Shown piece by piece: positions 21,960 through 32,660 of a stretch of 64,000 nt of DNA. Both the position numbers and the translations under genes were made by a program. Origin of the DNA: Proteromonas lacertae. Lineage: Eukaryota; Sar; Bigyra; Opalinata; Proteromonadidae. Location of the stretch: positions 1-64,000 of the forward strand of contig NGBS01000595.1 in NCBI GenBank assembly GCA_002245135.1. Reading direction: 5' to 3'. Positions within the stretch are counted from its first letter, which is position 1, and every line of letters starts with the position of its first letter. The notes below the pieces were generated by a model that saw only the letters and a list, made by a program, of their open reading frames with translations, ran no database searches and had not been told where the DNA came from.

Positions 21960-22455
21960 CTCATTGATTTTCTAAGCCCGATTCATCGATATCTGTTGGT
22001 CTTCTAAGACCAGTGTTGTCGTTTTCAGCTAAAGAGTGTGAATACTTACGAGGCATTATAATACCTGATTGTCATTGTTGGGAGGTAGATATGATCAAGA
22101 TCCTCCGATGGAATAATGATGTTGCATAGGCTGACTCCTTCCATGCTCTTGAACTTTTTATTGGACATATTCTTTATCTAGATGACTTACAAAGACATTG
22201 AAATAAACCTTTAGAAGCCTCCGGAGAATGCTTATGATGACTTTCAAGGACCATTGAGAAATCCAGAACTAGCTAGAACCTCTCGAAGTCCCAGTTTATT
22301 CAGTTCCATTGAAAGCCTTTATAAGGTCACCAGCGTGATTAGATTCATCATACTGAGATAACCAACACTTGCAGATATCTTCATAGGAATCTTCATAGGA
22401 AATACCTTATGTATATGGGACTAAGACAGTGGGCCAAAGTCCCATATATATACTA
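21960..22455. repeat. GC-richer repeat remnant ending in a TATGGGACT inverted repeat
   Basis: Composition and local words match the 18.7-20.4 kb block. For example, the stretch around 22300-22340, with AGGTCACCAGCGTG and TTAGATTCATCAT, recurs at about 26555-26615. The end at 22418-22452 is a small palindrome, TATGGGACT...AGTCCCATA. No coding frame is recognisable. Confidence 0.45.
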
Positions 22456-22746
22456 TATATATTCACATTGCCTGTAGCTATTCCAGTACTTAATGATGTT
22501 CTCATCATTATATAAATATAGCTCTGCTTTTATTAGTTTAGCATTTTCTTGTTTAGAAGAAGCAAAGAAGAATATTAATTTTGTATTGTAAGTATGCTTA
22601 TTTCTGAGAAATTCTTTAATAATTGATTCACTGTTATCTGAACAGTCGCTATATGTTATTACTCCTTTGTTTATAAAAGGCACCAGTGTTATCAAAGAGT
22701 TAGACAAACTAAATTCTTCATTTTTTACTCTCATAAAACTATACAC
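22453..22746 (-). pseudogene. GT2-like glycosyltransferase fragment
   Basis: 97 codons reading MRVKNEEFSLSNSLITLVP then INKGVITYSDCSDNSESII. This is the N-terminal block of bacterial-type GT2 enzymes (MRVKNE...SL.S..p.i..gVI.yndC.DgSe). The rest of the enzyme is absent, and the fragment is bounded by the GC-richer repeat at 22455. It is probably a truncated copy. Confidence 0.5.
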
Positions 22747-22883
22747 ATTGTTAGAACAAGTAATTACAAAAGATTTAAGGAAGTATACTATAATTACAAA
22801 TAATAAATATATAAATAATGCTAAGTTATATAAATCAAATATATACTAATAACATTTCTATATATTTTAACACCTTTGATTGT

Positions 22884-24166
22884 ATGAAACTCATAATTAT
22901 ATTCTGTTATTTGATTATAGTAATGTTATTATTCGTATTATTAAAAATGTATTTATCACCTCATATTTTAATTATTATACCATCAGATTTATATTATTTA
23001 GATTTGATTAGAAATTTTTATTTAACAAATATTATAAAATACAGATTATCTGATAAATTTAAAGTAGTGGCATATACATATAAAATGTATGTTATGTGTA
23101 AAGAATATAAAATCCCAGTAGATAAAATGGATAATCAAATTAATGAAAATAACGATAGTAGTTTAAATATAATAACTTCCCCAAATTTTATAAAAAAAAC
23201 AAGATTAAAAAATCCAATAATATTAAAATATTTAAAGCTATATAGAAATATTCTCTTTATGGATGCAGATTTATATTTCTTTCACAATCCTTTGAGCTTA
23301 GTTAATTATTTCCATTCTGATTCAGATTTGATGATGCCTTGTGACAATTTAAAATGCAATATTTTAAACTACGGATTTGTTCTATTAAAAAGATCAAAAA
23401 GAACTATCAAATATATAAAATAACTAATTGCTATAGAAAAGAATTGTAAATCTTATTCATGGAATAATGGAGAACAGGGTATTGCTAATAGATATATTAA
23501 AACAATTACATATTTAAAGGTTCAGAATTATAGCATTTATAAATTTATGGATGGTTATAATTTCTTTCATCTATACTCATTTAGATATTCTGAAAATCCA
23601 TATAATTTAATAGGATTTCATAATGATTTTACTGTTGGTGTAGAATCAAAAATATATAGACTTAAAGAATTACAATTCTACAAGCTAGAGAGTAGAAATA
23701 TAAATTTAGATGTGGATAAATTCATCTATTACAATGGTCATACAGGTTTAAATATTAAAAACACTACTACAACTCTAAATTATCTGATTTATTTATGTAT
23801 TTTATCAAATAGAACTCTTATTCTTCCGCAATTTAATTGCAACAATAAAAATAGAAATTGTACATTTGTTGAACTATTTAATTTAGAATGTTTCAATAAA
23901 TGCAATATAAAATATGTTGAAAATATATCCTTATTCTATGTAATTTACATTATATATTCTTAATTGTTTAGTCATACATTAATAAAATTGAATCAATAGG
24001 AAAAGAAAATCACTTATTGGTAAAACATTTGAACATCAGTCATATTTCAGATTTTGAAGAAAAACTAATAATTTTAGAAAATCTATATATTAAAAATTTT
24101 AATAAGAAATATTCATGCGTTATTCCAGATAACTATTTTCAGAAGAATTATAAATTGTGTAGATAG
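22884..24166 (+). pseudogene. GT77-like nucleotide-sugar transferase gene with premature TAA, one intron
   Basis: The frame starts MKLIIIFCYLIIVMLLFVLL (anchor). It continues with YRNILFMDADLYFFHNPLSL (a DxD site at about residue 128), LNYGFVLLK, and after the break YSWNNGEQGIANRYI and LIGFHNDFTVGVESKI, as in GT77-type (Nucleotid_trans) proteins. TAA at 23421-23423 interrupts the frame where Gln would fit (CAA-to-TAA). A 32-nt intron at 23940-23971 joins a last exon ending at 24166. Apart from the TAA the 416-codon frame is intact. An earlier in-frame ATG exists at 22818. Confidence 0.7.
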
Positions 24167-24880
24167 AATTATTTATTTGAACATATATCAAATTCATTAT
24201 GCTTACTAAATATTTATTCTTTTGTATCTTTTGATTTGTAATAGTTAATTAAGTAGATATTATCTGTATACTTATTCATTCTATATAACTATTAATCAAA
24301 TTTTGATAGAGTTATACAAAATTATAAAGTGTATGTATAATCGTGAATTGTAATATTATTGAATGACACTTTCTTTAATGATGATGATAGTATAATAGTA
24401 GAGCAATTATTGACATATAAGAGCTTTAATTTATTAATTAATTAATAGAATATTATACTATTTCCTTTTGAATTGTTGCTATTCTTGGTAATATTTAAGG
24501 TGTTTGGCGCCTACCCCCTAGGCAGGCACCCACCGCCAGCGCCGACCAGGCGAGCGCCTCCTGTACTTAGAGAAAATAAAAACATAATAAGTATATAATA
24601 TTTAATCAGTTATGTTATTTAATATATCAAACATTTCTTTTCTATTTCATAAATAAATACATCATAATATATATTTTTGAAAATATAAAATTCCATATCT
24701 GTTTCTATTTAACAAAATAAATTAAGTCAAGCTCGAGCCTAAATTCCAAATCGTTCGAAGTATTTTAAACGCTAATTAGTTAAAATACTTTTGAGTTAAT
24801 ATTTTAAATGGCTACTATATTATATGTATTAATTTTGGCCAAAATTGTATAAAATTGTATAAAACCATCTTTTAGGCTAA

Positions 24881-25943
24881 TTACTCTTCTGGGATGTTTG
24901 TTATCTTTCTAATTCGTTTAATGTCATTGTTTAGAACGAAGTCACCCAGTTTGTAAAGACATGTCATACATGCCTCACGATATCTAAAAGCATATTTATG
25001 TCTAGTGGCTTGGCTTGACATTATTTCATTCCAAATTCTTTTTGCAGCTTCTTCTAGGCTATCTAAGTCTTTGAAATTGTTATCATCTTCACAAATCTTG
25101 TGTTTTAGAGTGGCCAGACCTTTTCAATAGGATTTAAGTCTGGAGAAAACTGTGGATGTCTGATAGGTTTCCAACTGTTTCTTTGAAGATAATCTGTGGT
25201 ATACCAACTTTTATGTATGCAGGCATTGTCTTATAAGAAATAACATTGTCTCTGATGGTTTACCAATGGATGCTGTTGAATTAGAGGCGGTAAAGTTTTA
25301 TTTAATAATCGGCAATATCTAACTGAATTTATGCCCTTACTTACGCCATCTTTGGGTTCAAATGACTTCTGCATAACCATCAGATCAGTGAATCCATACT
25401 CTGAAAAGGCACCCCAGACCATAACACCTGCGTTTCCTTTGATCCTTTGCTTCCTAATAATAGGTTTTCCAGAGATAATCCATCCAACACTTTTAACATT
25501 TCTAAGTCTAATCATCGACTCATCTGAGAACATAATCGTCTTACAATCCAAGAATATGTTTTGAGATACTATCATTAATCTTTTTTCAACGTTCTTTTGG
25601 GTCAAGCATTTCTGAGTGTTTTGGTAGATTGAATTGTTATGCCATTAACTTGACTTCTCAAGATATAATCTCTAACAGCTTGCCCACTAATGTTAGAGTT
25701 CAAAATATTTGGCTTTCTCCCTCTTTTAAGCTTAGGTGGTGAAATACTTGATATGGCTTTGGATGTCTTCAACCCCATAATTTGTAAGTACTTCCAAATA
25801 GTACTCTTGGTTCTTGCCATTTTTAAGGCAATTTCTCCAATACTACAAGATTGATTTACCAGAGCTCTAATTTTCTCTTTTATAGACTCTGTAACAGGAG
25901 TTTTTTTGACAGTGACTTTACATGGTAGTTTTGGGGATCTCAT
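24881..25943 (-). pseudogene. Tc1/mariner (DD34E) transposase, degraded
   Basis: It starts MRSPKLPCKVTVKK. A paired helix-turn-helix region follows (SIGEIALKMARTKSTIWKYL), then a basic GRKPN hook. Catalytic residues are readable: D in IMFSDESMI, VMVWGAFSEYG, D in DNACIH, E in FSPDLNPIEKVW. The spacing between the last two is 34 residues. Breaks: a frameshift near 25603, a TAA at 25231-25233 exactly where the conserved Gln of QDNA belongs, and a frameshift after KVW. The tail reads to TAA at 24881. Clear terminal inverted repeats were not found. Confidence 0.8.
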
Positions 25944-26339
25944 TTGCTCTAATTAGGGAGAAAGATCTAAATAAAGGGAATGAAAATTCAGACAAAACGA
26001 CTATTTTTATTGAAATCGTTCGATTTTTGTTTTTTCGATTTTTAATTATGAAATAGTTATTTGATCAGTCTATAATTAAAATTTTGTTAATTACCTATAA
26101 GGTAGCAATAGATTTATGATATAAAAATCAATAGATAAAGAGACATTTCATAAAGTGAGAAATAAAAATTAAAAAAAATACAACAGCAGTTTAGTTTTTT
26201 TTATTATTTTTGGTTATATTTTTTTTTGGCTGAATTATTGATAGTTTTCTTTTATTTTATAAAAACTCTATCAAGTCAAGCTTGTAAATAGTACAAAAAA
26301 ATAAAGACAATACATATGTATAGTATAAAAAGAGAATGG

Positions 26340-26546
26340 GATGGTCAAGCCAAACCCATTTTTGATTCTACTATTACATATAAAATGCATGTTATGTGTA
26401 AAGAATATAAAATCCCAGTAGATAAAATGGACAATCAAATTAATGAAAATAACGATAGTAGTTTAAATATAATAACTTTCCCAAATTTTATAAAAAATAA
26501 AAGATTAAAGTTCAGGCTCTACGATCAGTCTCCGCGATTCTATTAA
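26340..26546 (+). pseudogene. Duplicated fragment of the GT77-like gene
   Basis: About 145 bp (26366-26510) are almost identical to 23070-23214 inside the GT77-like gene 3 kb away, including the residues MCKEYKIPVDKMDN. The match stops abruptly on both sides. The copy then joins GC-richer repeat sequence like that at 22.3 kb. It is a dispersed gene fragment carried inside the hAT element. Confidence 0.8.
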
Positions 26547-26707
26547 AAGCCCTTTCAAGGTCACTAGCGTAGCCAAGAGAGTCCAGAGCATGTTTAGATT
26601 CATCATCTTGAGGTAACTAACACTTGAATGTACCTTCTAGAAATCCCAGTAGGAGATAGTCCCATAGGATATATTAATGTTCATATAAATAAGAAAATAA
26701 AATAAAG

Positions 26708-26958
26708 TTGAAGTTTTATATATATTTATTATTTCTGTTTTCAATTACATTTTACTATAGTATAAATAATAAATACAAAAGAAAATGTTTTAATATTGCT
26801 CATGGCTGCGGAGTGATAGATACAATTAAATATACTAATTCTTTAGAAGCATTTATTAAATCATATTCTTATGGTTTTATAAACATTGAAATTGATATGT
26901 TATCAACAAAAGATGGACATATAGTAGGAGCACATGATTGGAATAGGTTTAAGACATC
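26708..26958 (+). pseudogene. Glycerophosphodiester phosphodiesterase (GDPD) 5' fragment
   Basis: After a signal anchor (IYLLFLFSITFYY) the sequence reads CFNIAHGCG, NSLEAFIKSYSYGF and INIEIDMLSTKDGHIVGAHD. This is the GDPD catalytic start (H-x-G, E-x-D, then HD). The reading ends abruptly after HDWNRFK where hAT transposase sequence begins on the other strand. The first codon is TTG where an ATG would be expected. Only about 80 of the usual 250+ residues remain. Confidence 0.7.
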
Positions 26959-27488
26959 TTAATAGCTGCTACCATGTCACTGGCGCTATCGCTTGTTGCC
27001 GTTATTATTTTGTCATCTAATACAGTATTTTGTAAATTGTTTAGTATAATTAATGTAGTTTCAGACTTTTTATTATCTACTTGTTTTGTATATATTAAAT
27101 ATGATGTAATATTCATATCCTTCATGAAGTCCACAAAAATAGCTAAGTAGTTTGTCCTTTTACCTTTCCAATGGTCCATTTGAATATTCACAAATTTAGT
27201 GTTTTCTATGTCGCATTCCATTTTCTTTTTTATTAACGATATAATTGAATCGGTCGTATCTGATATTTACTTATATGTAGGTAATTTTATATGTAATGTA
27301 TCAAAAAAACTACTGAACCCATATCCATCTCCAAATCGCAAAGGTCGACAATCTATGTGTAACGCTGCCACGTATTGGTAAAGAATTTTTCTATTGATAT
27401 TGCTGAATGTTGGTATTGTTGTCTGATTAAAGTGTTGGATTAAATTTTTGTTTTTAATACACTCTTCACTAAATTTATGTTTCTTCAT
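26949..27488 (-). pseudogene. hAT transposase N-terminal/core fragment with premature TAA
   Basis: The frame begins before a typical hAT opening: LRFGDGYGFSSFFDTLHI then KLPTYK, matching the f...g F..l...l.P.Y block. A TAA at 27267-27269 interrupts, then the same frame resumes ISDTTDSIISLIKKK and MDHWKGKRTNYLAIFVDF, the first-Asp region of hAT. The remaining core and the hATC dimerisation domain are missing, replaced by GDPD sequence. It belongs to the hAT element spanning 24496-28476. Confidence 0.7.
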
Positions 27489-27590
27489 TAGATGGCTTTT
27501 TAAGTGTGATGTGTTTGAATCCTTTTGTCTACCTAATTATATCTATTATAAAATAAATACCAATATTGACGTTAAAATTGCATAGGATGT

Positions 27591-28204
27591 GTTGTTCCCC
27601 GTTGAGTACAACTCCCCGTTGAGCGATTAGAGACTTTAGAAACAAACTAAATGCATATTCTTACTTATTTTGATGAAAAATTGTTACTTTTGTGCTTGCT
27701 TTGTCATATAACCTATGTCTGCAAGATACTTTTTTGATAATTTTAATATTGTATATATGAAACGCATTTATTTTTATGTTTCGTTTTAGTGTTTCATTCA
27801 CTACTACAGACTAAAATACATTAACTGAGATGATTAGAATACTTAGATTGTGATTTGAAGACGCTTAAAAACCAAACAATGAAAATATATACAAGCCTCA
27901 CTCAAGCCAACTTTTTACATTTCTTTTTAGACAGTAATATATTATCGTTCAATAATTCTAATCGCCTCAGTTAATGTATTTTAGTCTGTAGTAATGAATG
28001 AAACACTAAAACGAAACATAAAAATAAATGCGTTTCATATATACAATATTAAAATTATCAAAAAAGTATCTTGCAGACATAGGTTATATGACAAAGCAAG
28101 CACAAAAGTAACAATTTTTCATCAAAATAAGTAAGAATATGCATTTAGTTTGTTTCTAAAGTCTCTAATCGCTCAACGGGGAGTTGTACTCAACGGGGAA
28201 CAAC
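27591..28204. mobile_element. Complete foldback element, family F2
   Basis: A 614-bp long palindrome with arms of about 247 bp (27591-27838 and 27958-28204). It starts GTTGTTCCCCGTTGAG and ends in the inverse. The unpaired centre of about 120 bp carries CAAGCCTCACTCAAGCC (27892-27908). Flanks AGGATGT and AGGATGC are a 7-bp target duplication with one mismatch. It is noncoding, so non-autonomous. Confidence 0.85.
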
Positions 28205-28484
28205 AGGATGCATTTTCTTTTATATACAATACCATCTCTAAATTTTGGTCCAAATAATATAGCAGATTGACAAAGAAAACTCATAAAAAAGATAAAGATT
28301 ATTTTTTGATAATTATTTTTTTATAGTTACATTATATAGCAATTTCAATACATTTTTATACTTTAAATCACTCCCCCTTCACTTTTTATTTTTTTTATTT
28401 TTTTATGAAACCCAGCGCCTGCCTGCACCACGGCAACGTAGAAATATCGTAGAACTAGCGCCTTTTTAGCACCTTAGTAATATT

Positions 28485-28852
28485 TTTCTAAAATGTCTAT
28501 CATATCTTTCTATTAACTTTACCAAAATAAGATGGCTTAGCAATAAAGCTTGTCTTCTAAAGTTATTATTCATCATTACAAAATTATTTTCACAATTTTT
28601 AAGGCATATACTCCAAGATAAACTAAGGAGAATTACAATGCCATAATGGATCTAAAGTAAAATTATTCCATATAACATCTCTAAAATGTTCAAATACACA
28701 TGTATTTTGATACGAATATATTTTAGTTATATATTTTTAAGTAGTTATACTTCATATTGAATGTTTTCTTATTATTGTTCATTTCTAGTTATAATCAAAT
28801 AAAACAGTCAACATCTATTACAGACAAATAAGTGTGAAAAAATATAATCTAT
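28485..28852. other. Intergenic, AT-rich
   Basis: Between the hAT element and the 3' end of NOP2. No gene, RNA or repeat shared with the rest of the window was seen. Confidence 0.4.
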
Positions 28853-30087
28853 TTATTTACTAGATTTCTTCTGCTTTTTCCCTTTTCTATGTTTATCTTT
28901 ACTCAATTCATTATTCTTTTCTTGTTTTTTCAACATCTTTTCTCTCTTTCTCATTTTATTCTTTCCTTTATTCTTCATAGATTTTGCATTATCAGAAAAT
29001 AAACTATCTGTTATTTTAGATTCATCTGCTTTTTCAGTTTTTTCATTTTCTTCTTCTTCTTCTTCTTCTTCTTTTTCATCTTCATTTTTCTTTTCTTCTC
29101 TCACTCCATTTGCATATTTTCTAAATTTAGCTACAAAAAATCCATCTGTATTGTGAGTCTATAAATTAAAAAATATAAAATTTTATAATATATATATATA
29201 CATGTGGATAGAATCTTCTAGTTAAATTCAATGATTCATGAAAATGATGTGATTGATATTTCGTTAATCCATTATTTCCAAATGGTAATTCAGTATCAAT
29301 TAACTTCACAAATCTTTTTCTCAATGCATAATTCACTACCATTTCATTTTCTTGTACTGATATTGAACAAGTGGAATATACAATAATACCACCTGTTTTA
29401 CTATTACAATCAACACTGTCTATTGCAGATAGAATTAATTTCTTTTGTATTACACTGTTCTTTATTACATCTTCAGTTGTTCTTGTGGCTTTGATTGTAC
29501 TATCTCTAGATATAACTCCTAAACCTGAACATGGAGCATCTAATAATACTCGATCAAAACCACTGAGTAGTTTGGGGAAATCTGTACCATTTTGATTGAC
29601 TATTATACAATTTTGAACTCCTAATCTATAAAATATTAAAAACATGAAAGAAAAAATGAAATATATATATAATCTCTCAAATTCTAAAAGAAAAATATCG
29701 ACATATAGGGTGATTCAGACCCGAAAGATGTGTGTTTGAATATTACATCATTGAGATTATTATAATATTATATATATATATATATACCTTGATAGATTAG
29801 CAGTAGTTGCTTTTAATCTTTCCAATTTCAAATCATTGGCAATCAATGTTCCTGTATTCTTCATTAATTGTGCAATATAGGAAGTCTTACCACCTGGAGC
29901 TGAACACATATCCAATACTCTTTCATTTGGCTATAAAAATAAATAAATAAATGAAATAATAATAATAATAATAATATATTATATGATAAATAATCTCTCA
30001 AATTCTAAAAGAAAAATATCGACATATAGGTGATTCAGACCCGAAAGATGTGTGTTTGAATATACATCATTGAGATAATAATAATAA

Positions 30088-30126
<39 letters not shown>

Positions 30127-31326
30127 ATAATATACTTGTGGTTGTAAAGCCATTACTGGCAAAAATGAAGCAGCAGATTGTAGCATATAATGTCCAGCTA
30201 AATATTCTGGAGTTGCACCAATACTTATTGGTGTTTCATATATAATTAGTCCAACTTTAGACCATTCACCAACTGGATCACAATTTATACCTCTTTGAAT
30301 AAGATTCTGTGCTAATACCTTTCTTCTTGTTTTTAATGTGTTTGTACGTATAACAACTGGTCTTTCTGTCTCCATTGCTTCTAAAAAGTTGAATAATTCT
30401 GAGGGACTAAATAAGGGGATTAATATATTGTCTATTAAGTCTTCATTATAACCATAATATATTTGAACATCTTTAGATAGTTGTTGAATAAATTCTGAAC
30501 GACTTTTCTCTGACTTTTTGAGTAATTCTTTATCACTTAATACTTGTACAGTATCTTGTATTCTTTCTTTTAGTTTTTGATAATCTAATGTAGAAGCAGC
30601 ATTTAATAAATCTTCATCTTTAGTTAACTCAGTTCTATATAAACATAAATATATTTTAAATTAGTAAAAATTATAAATATAAATCTCTCAAATTCTAAAA
30701 GAAAAATATCGACACATAGGTAATTCAGACCCGAAAGATGTGTGTTTGAATATTACATCATTGAGATTATTATCATATTATATTAATATATATTATAAAT
30801 ACAATTTCATATCAGTTTCTGCATCTTCTTGCTTTGATTCTTCATGTGCATGTATATGTCCTTCTTCATCCTCATCATCCTCATTTTCACTTTCTTCTTC
30901 ACTTTCTTCACCTTCTGACTCTTTTTCTTCATCATCTTCTTTTTCTTCGTCATCTGATTCTCCAAAACTAATAAATATAATAAATATATATATATAATAC
31001 ATCTGTTTCTTAGATTTTGGATTGAATGTAACTTCTCCATCACTATCATCTTTGAATAATCTGTTTTCAATATCTTCTTCATCTTCACCTTCAGAAAATA
31101 GTTGTTCCTCATTATCCTCTGAATTTGCACCATTATCGGAACTTTCTTCATTATCACTCATCTTTATGTTATTTACTTCTGTTTCTTCCATTTCTGAATC
31201 ATTTGCCTCTTCTTCTGAATCTGGTATCTGTTCTTTATTAATTCTTTGTTTTTTACTTGGACTTTCTTCTTCTGTTGTACTGTTCTGTATAGTCTGATTA
31301 TTCTTTCTCTTCTTATTCTTCCCCAT
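28853..31326 (-). CDS. NOP2: NOP2/NSUN1-type rRNA (cytosine-5) methyltransferase, six exons
   Basis: Exons 31326-31001, 30967-30803, 30634-30136, 29930-29788, 29625-29202 and 29158-28853 join in frame to 620 aa. The N-terminus is acidic and disordered. The core has TNTLKTRRKVLAQNLIQRG, IGATPEYLAGHYMLQSAAS, an SAM site (MCSAPGGKTSYIAQLMKNTG), DRVLLDAPCSGLGVISRD (catalytic Cys) and STCSISVQENEMVV (second Cys). These are diagnostic for the nucleolar enzyme that methylates 25S/28S rRNA and supports 60S assembly. The C-terminal tail is Glu- then Lys-rich. Introns 1 and 5 are 33 and 43 nt; introns 2-4 (168, 205, 162 nt) each hold one snoRNA copy. Confidence 0.95.
29671..29758 (-). ncRNA. Box C/D snoRNA copy A in NOP2 intron 4, LSU rRNA guide
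   Basis: On the gene's sense strand, ends AATCTC and GAGATT can pair as the terminal stem. Next to them are a C-box-like ATGATGT and a weak D box (TTGA). An exact internal D' box CTGA is preceded by CATCTTTCGGGT, complementary over 12 nt to the universally conserved LSU rRNA stretch ACCCGAAAGATG. The fifth position from D' pairs with the G of ACCCG, the site guided by yeast snR39b as I recall it. Host-intron location fits snoRNA biogenesis. Two further copies lie in introns 2 and 3. Confidence 0.75.
29992..30076 (-). ncRNA. Box C/D snoRNA copy B in NOP2 intron 3
   Basis: Almost identical to copies A and C, with two 1-nt deletions, one beside the C box and one between the D' box and C'. The C box, D' box CTGA and 12-nt guide CATCTTTCGGGT are unchanged. 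The surrounding intron is only AT-rich simple sequence, so conservation is confined to the RNA itself. Confidence 0.75.
30682..30768 (-). ncRNA. Box C/D snoRNA copy C in NOP2 intron 2
   Basis: Third copy of the same RNA. It differs from A by a few substitutions just outside the boxes and guide. The guide against the LSU rRNA ACCCGAAAGATG and the D' box are intact. Three introns of one ribosome-biogenesis gene therefore carry the same guide. Confidence 0.75.
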
Positions 31327-31468
31327 TTAAATAAATGACATGCAAATATTTGGCTTGAATTCAAATCAATTAACAAAAGTAAATTGTATTTTCTTAAAAA
31401 TGTGTATATAGACTAATCGGCCCTTTTATAACAGTCTTAATTATGTAATTTCAAATAATAGTAGAAAA

Positions 31469-32660
31469 ATGCAAAGTCTAAAGAGAAAAATAACTAATAA
31501 AATTGTGAATTATTCTATATCCTCTATTAATATGAAATGTGTGATATATTTTATCGAAAACATTAAAAATATCAGCATTATAACAAATGATAATATTTTA
31601 CCATTTCATATAATAGGTTATTCCAATTCTACACTGACACTTCAATTTATATCGAAGAATAGAGAAGAAAAACAACAAATGCTAGACAATCTAATCATTA
31701 GTAGTATAATTGGAATATCAATAGAAGAGTTGCTGAATTTATTAACAAAAGACTATAAACCCAAAGGCATTTTTGAAGAAGAAGAAACTCTCATTCAAGA
31801 TAATATAATACAACAAAAATGGCAAAATGATATGATATTAAAGTTCTTATTAATAGATAATCATTATTATTATGTTTCTTATCATCCTTTAGAATTGTCA
31901 ATAATAGAAACAATCAATATAACAGTAGAAGAATATATAAATAAGAATAATAAAAGTATAAGATTCTGGAATTGTATAACTATCATTGTTGTTTATAAAA
32001 TAGATAGAATTGGAGATATAGGGTTAGAGTATTTAAGTATGAAATTTATTTTAATGAGTAATTTAATAAAGCTTAATTTAAATGGTATATATATGTATAT
32101 ATTATAATGATTATAGCAAGTGGAATAAACAATTTAGGATTATCCTATTTATCAAACTCATTAAAATATATTGCACACCTTCAAGAATTATGGTTTCATT
32201 GTAATAACATTACTTATAATGGAATAAAATCATTATCAGAGAATCTTCATTATATAAATAACTTGAATAAATTGGGAATGAATAGAAATTATATAAGTGA
32301 TAATGGTTTAATTTATTTATGTAAATATTTAAGGGATATTCCTAACCTTATTCATCTTGATATAGGATGTATTAATTATGTTTATTATGTTTTTGTATAG
32401 ATAATTGTATAAAAGAAGATGGAATTAAAGAATTGTGTAATAGTTTAAATTATATATCAAAATTAAAGAAATTAAATCTAAGAGAGAATAGAATCTATGA
32501 TTTATGTAATAATATACTGATGGAAAAGTTGAAATTATGTCCAGAATTGGAATATTTAGATATAGAAGGTGAAAATATGCCTAATGAAGAAATTTATGAG
32601 AGAATTAAGAAGAATCATACAAATAATCTTTTAAATATTGTAAAATTAAAAGTAAATTAA
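31469..32660 (+). CDS. Leucine-rich-repeat protein with phase-1 mini-introns
   Basis: Exons 31469-31973, 32004-32084, 32117-32368 and 32401-32660 join to 365 aa. The introns are 30, 32 and 32 nt. The first intron is a multiple of 3 without a stop and is inferred from the repeat pattern. The N-terminal half (about 165 aa) is unrecognised. The C-terminal half has four to five LRRs of the ribonuclease-inhibitor type (IGDIGLEYLS, NNLGLSYLSNSL, NGIKSLSENL, DNGLIYLCKYL, EDGIKELCNSL). It is probably a protein-interaction scaffold. It diverges from NOP2 with 142 bp between starts. Confidence 0.75.

Larger units (their letters stand above)
24496..28476. mobile_element. hAT transposon with perfect 8-bp target duplication
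   Basis: Ends are TAAGGTGTTTGGCGCC at the left and, inverted, TAAGGTGCTAAAAAGGCGC at the right. Both lie next to unusually GC-rich subterminal patches (24505-24560 and 28410-28470). The element is flanked by identical 8-bp copies of GTAATATT (24488-24495 and 28477-28484), the hAT hallmark. Inside are a broken hAT transposase (minus strand), a Tc1/mariner copy, a foldback, and fragments of a GT77-like gene and a GDPD gene. Confidence 0.85.

Noticed and set aside
24749-26012. Direct repeat AAATCGTTCGA on either side of the mariner transposase as its terminal repeats
   Set aside because: The copies are in direct, not inverted, orientation and no TA duplication could be fixed, so the element's ends remain undefined.
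29671-30768. The thrice-repeated intron module as an introner-type transposable element
   Set aside because: No target duplication or terminal repeat beyond the 6-bp stem, and the conserved core is exactly a C/D RNA with an rRNA guide. Gene conversion or duplication of a snoRNA explains it better, though introner-like spread is not excluded.
28853-31376. Several Ser/Phe- or Lys-rich ORFs on both strands across the NOP2 gene
   Set aside because: They are shadows of the acidic low-complexity N-terminus and Glu/Lys-rich C-terminus. The spliced NOP2 model explains the region fully.
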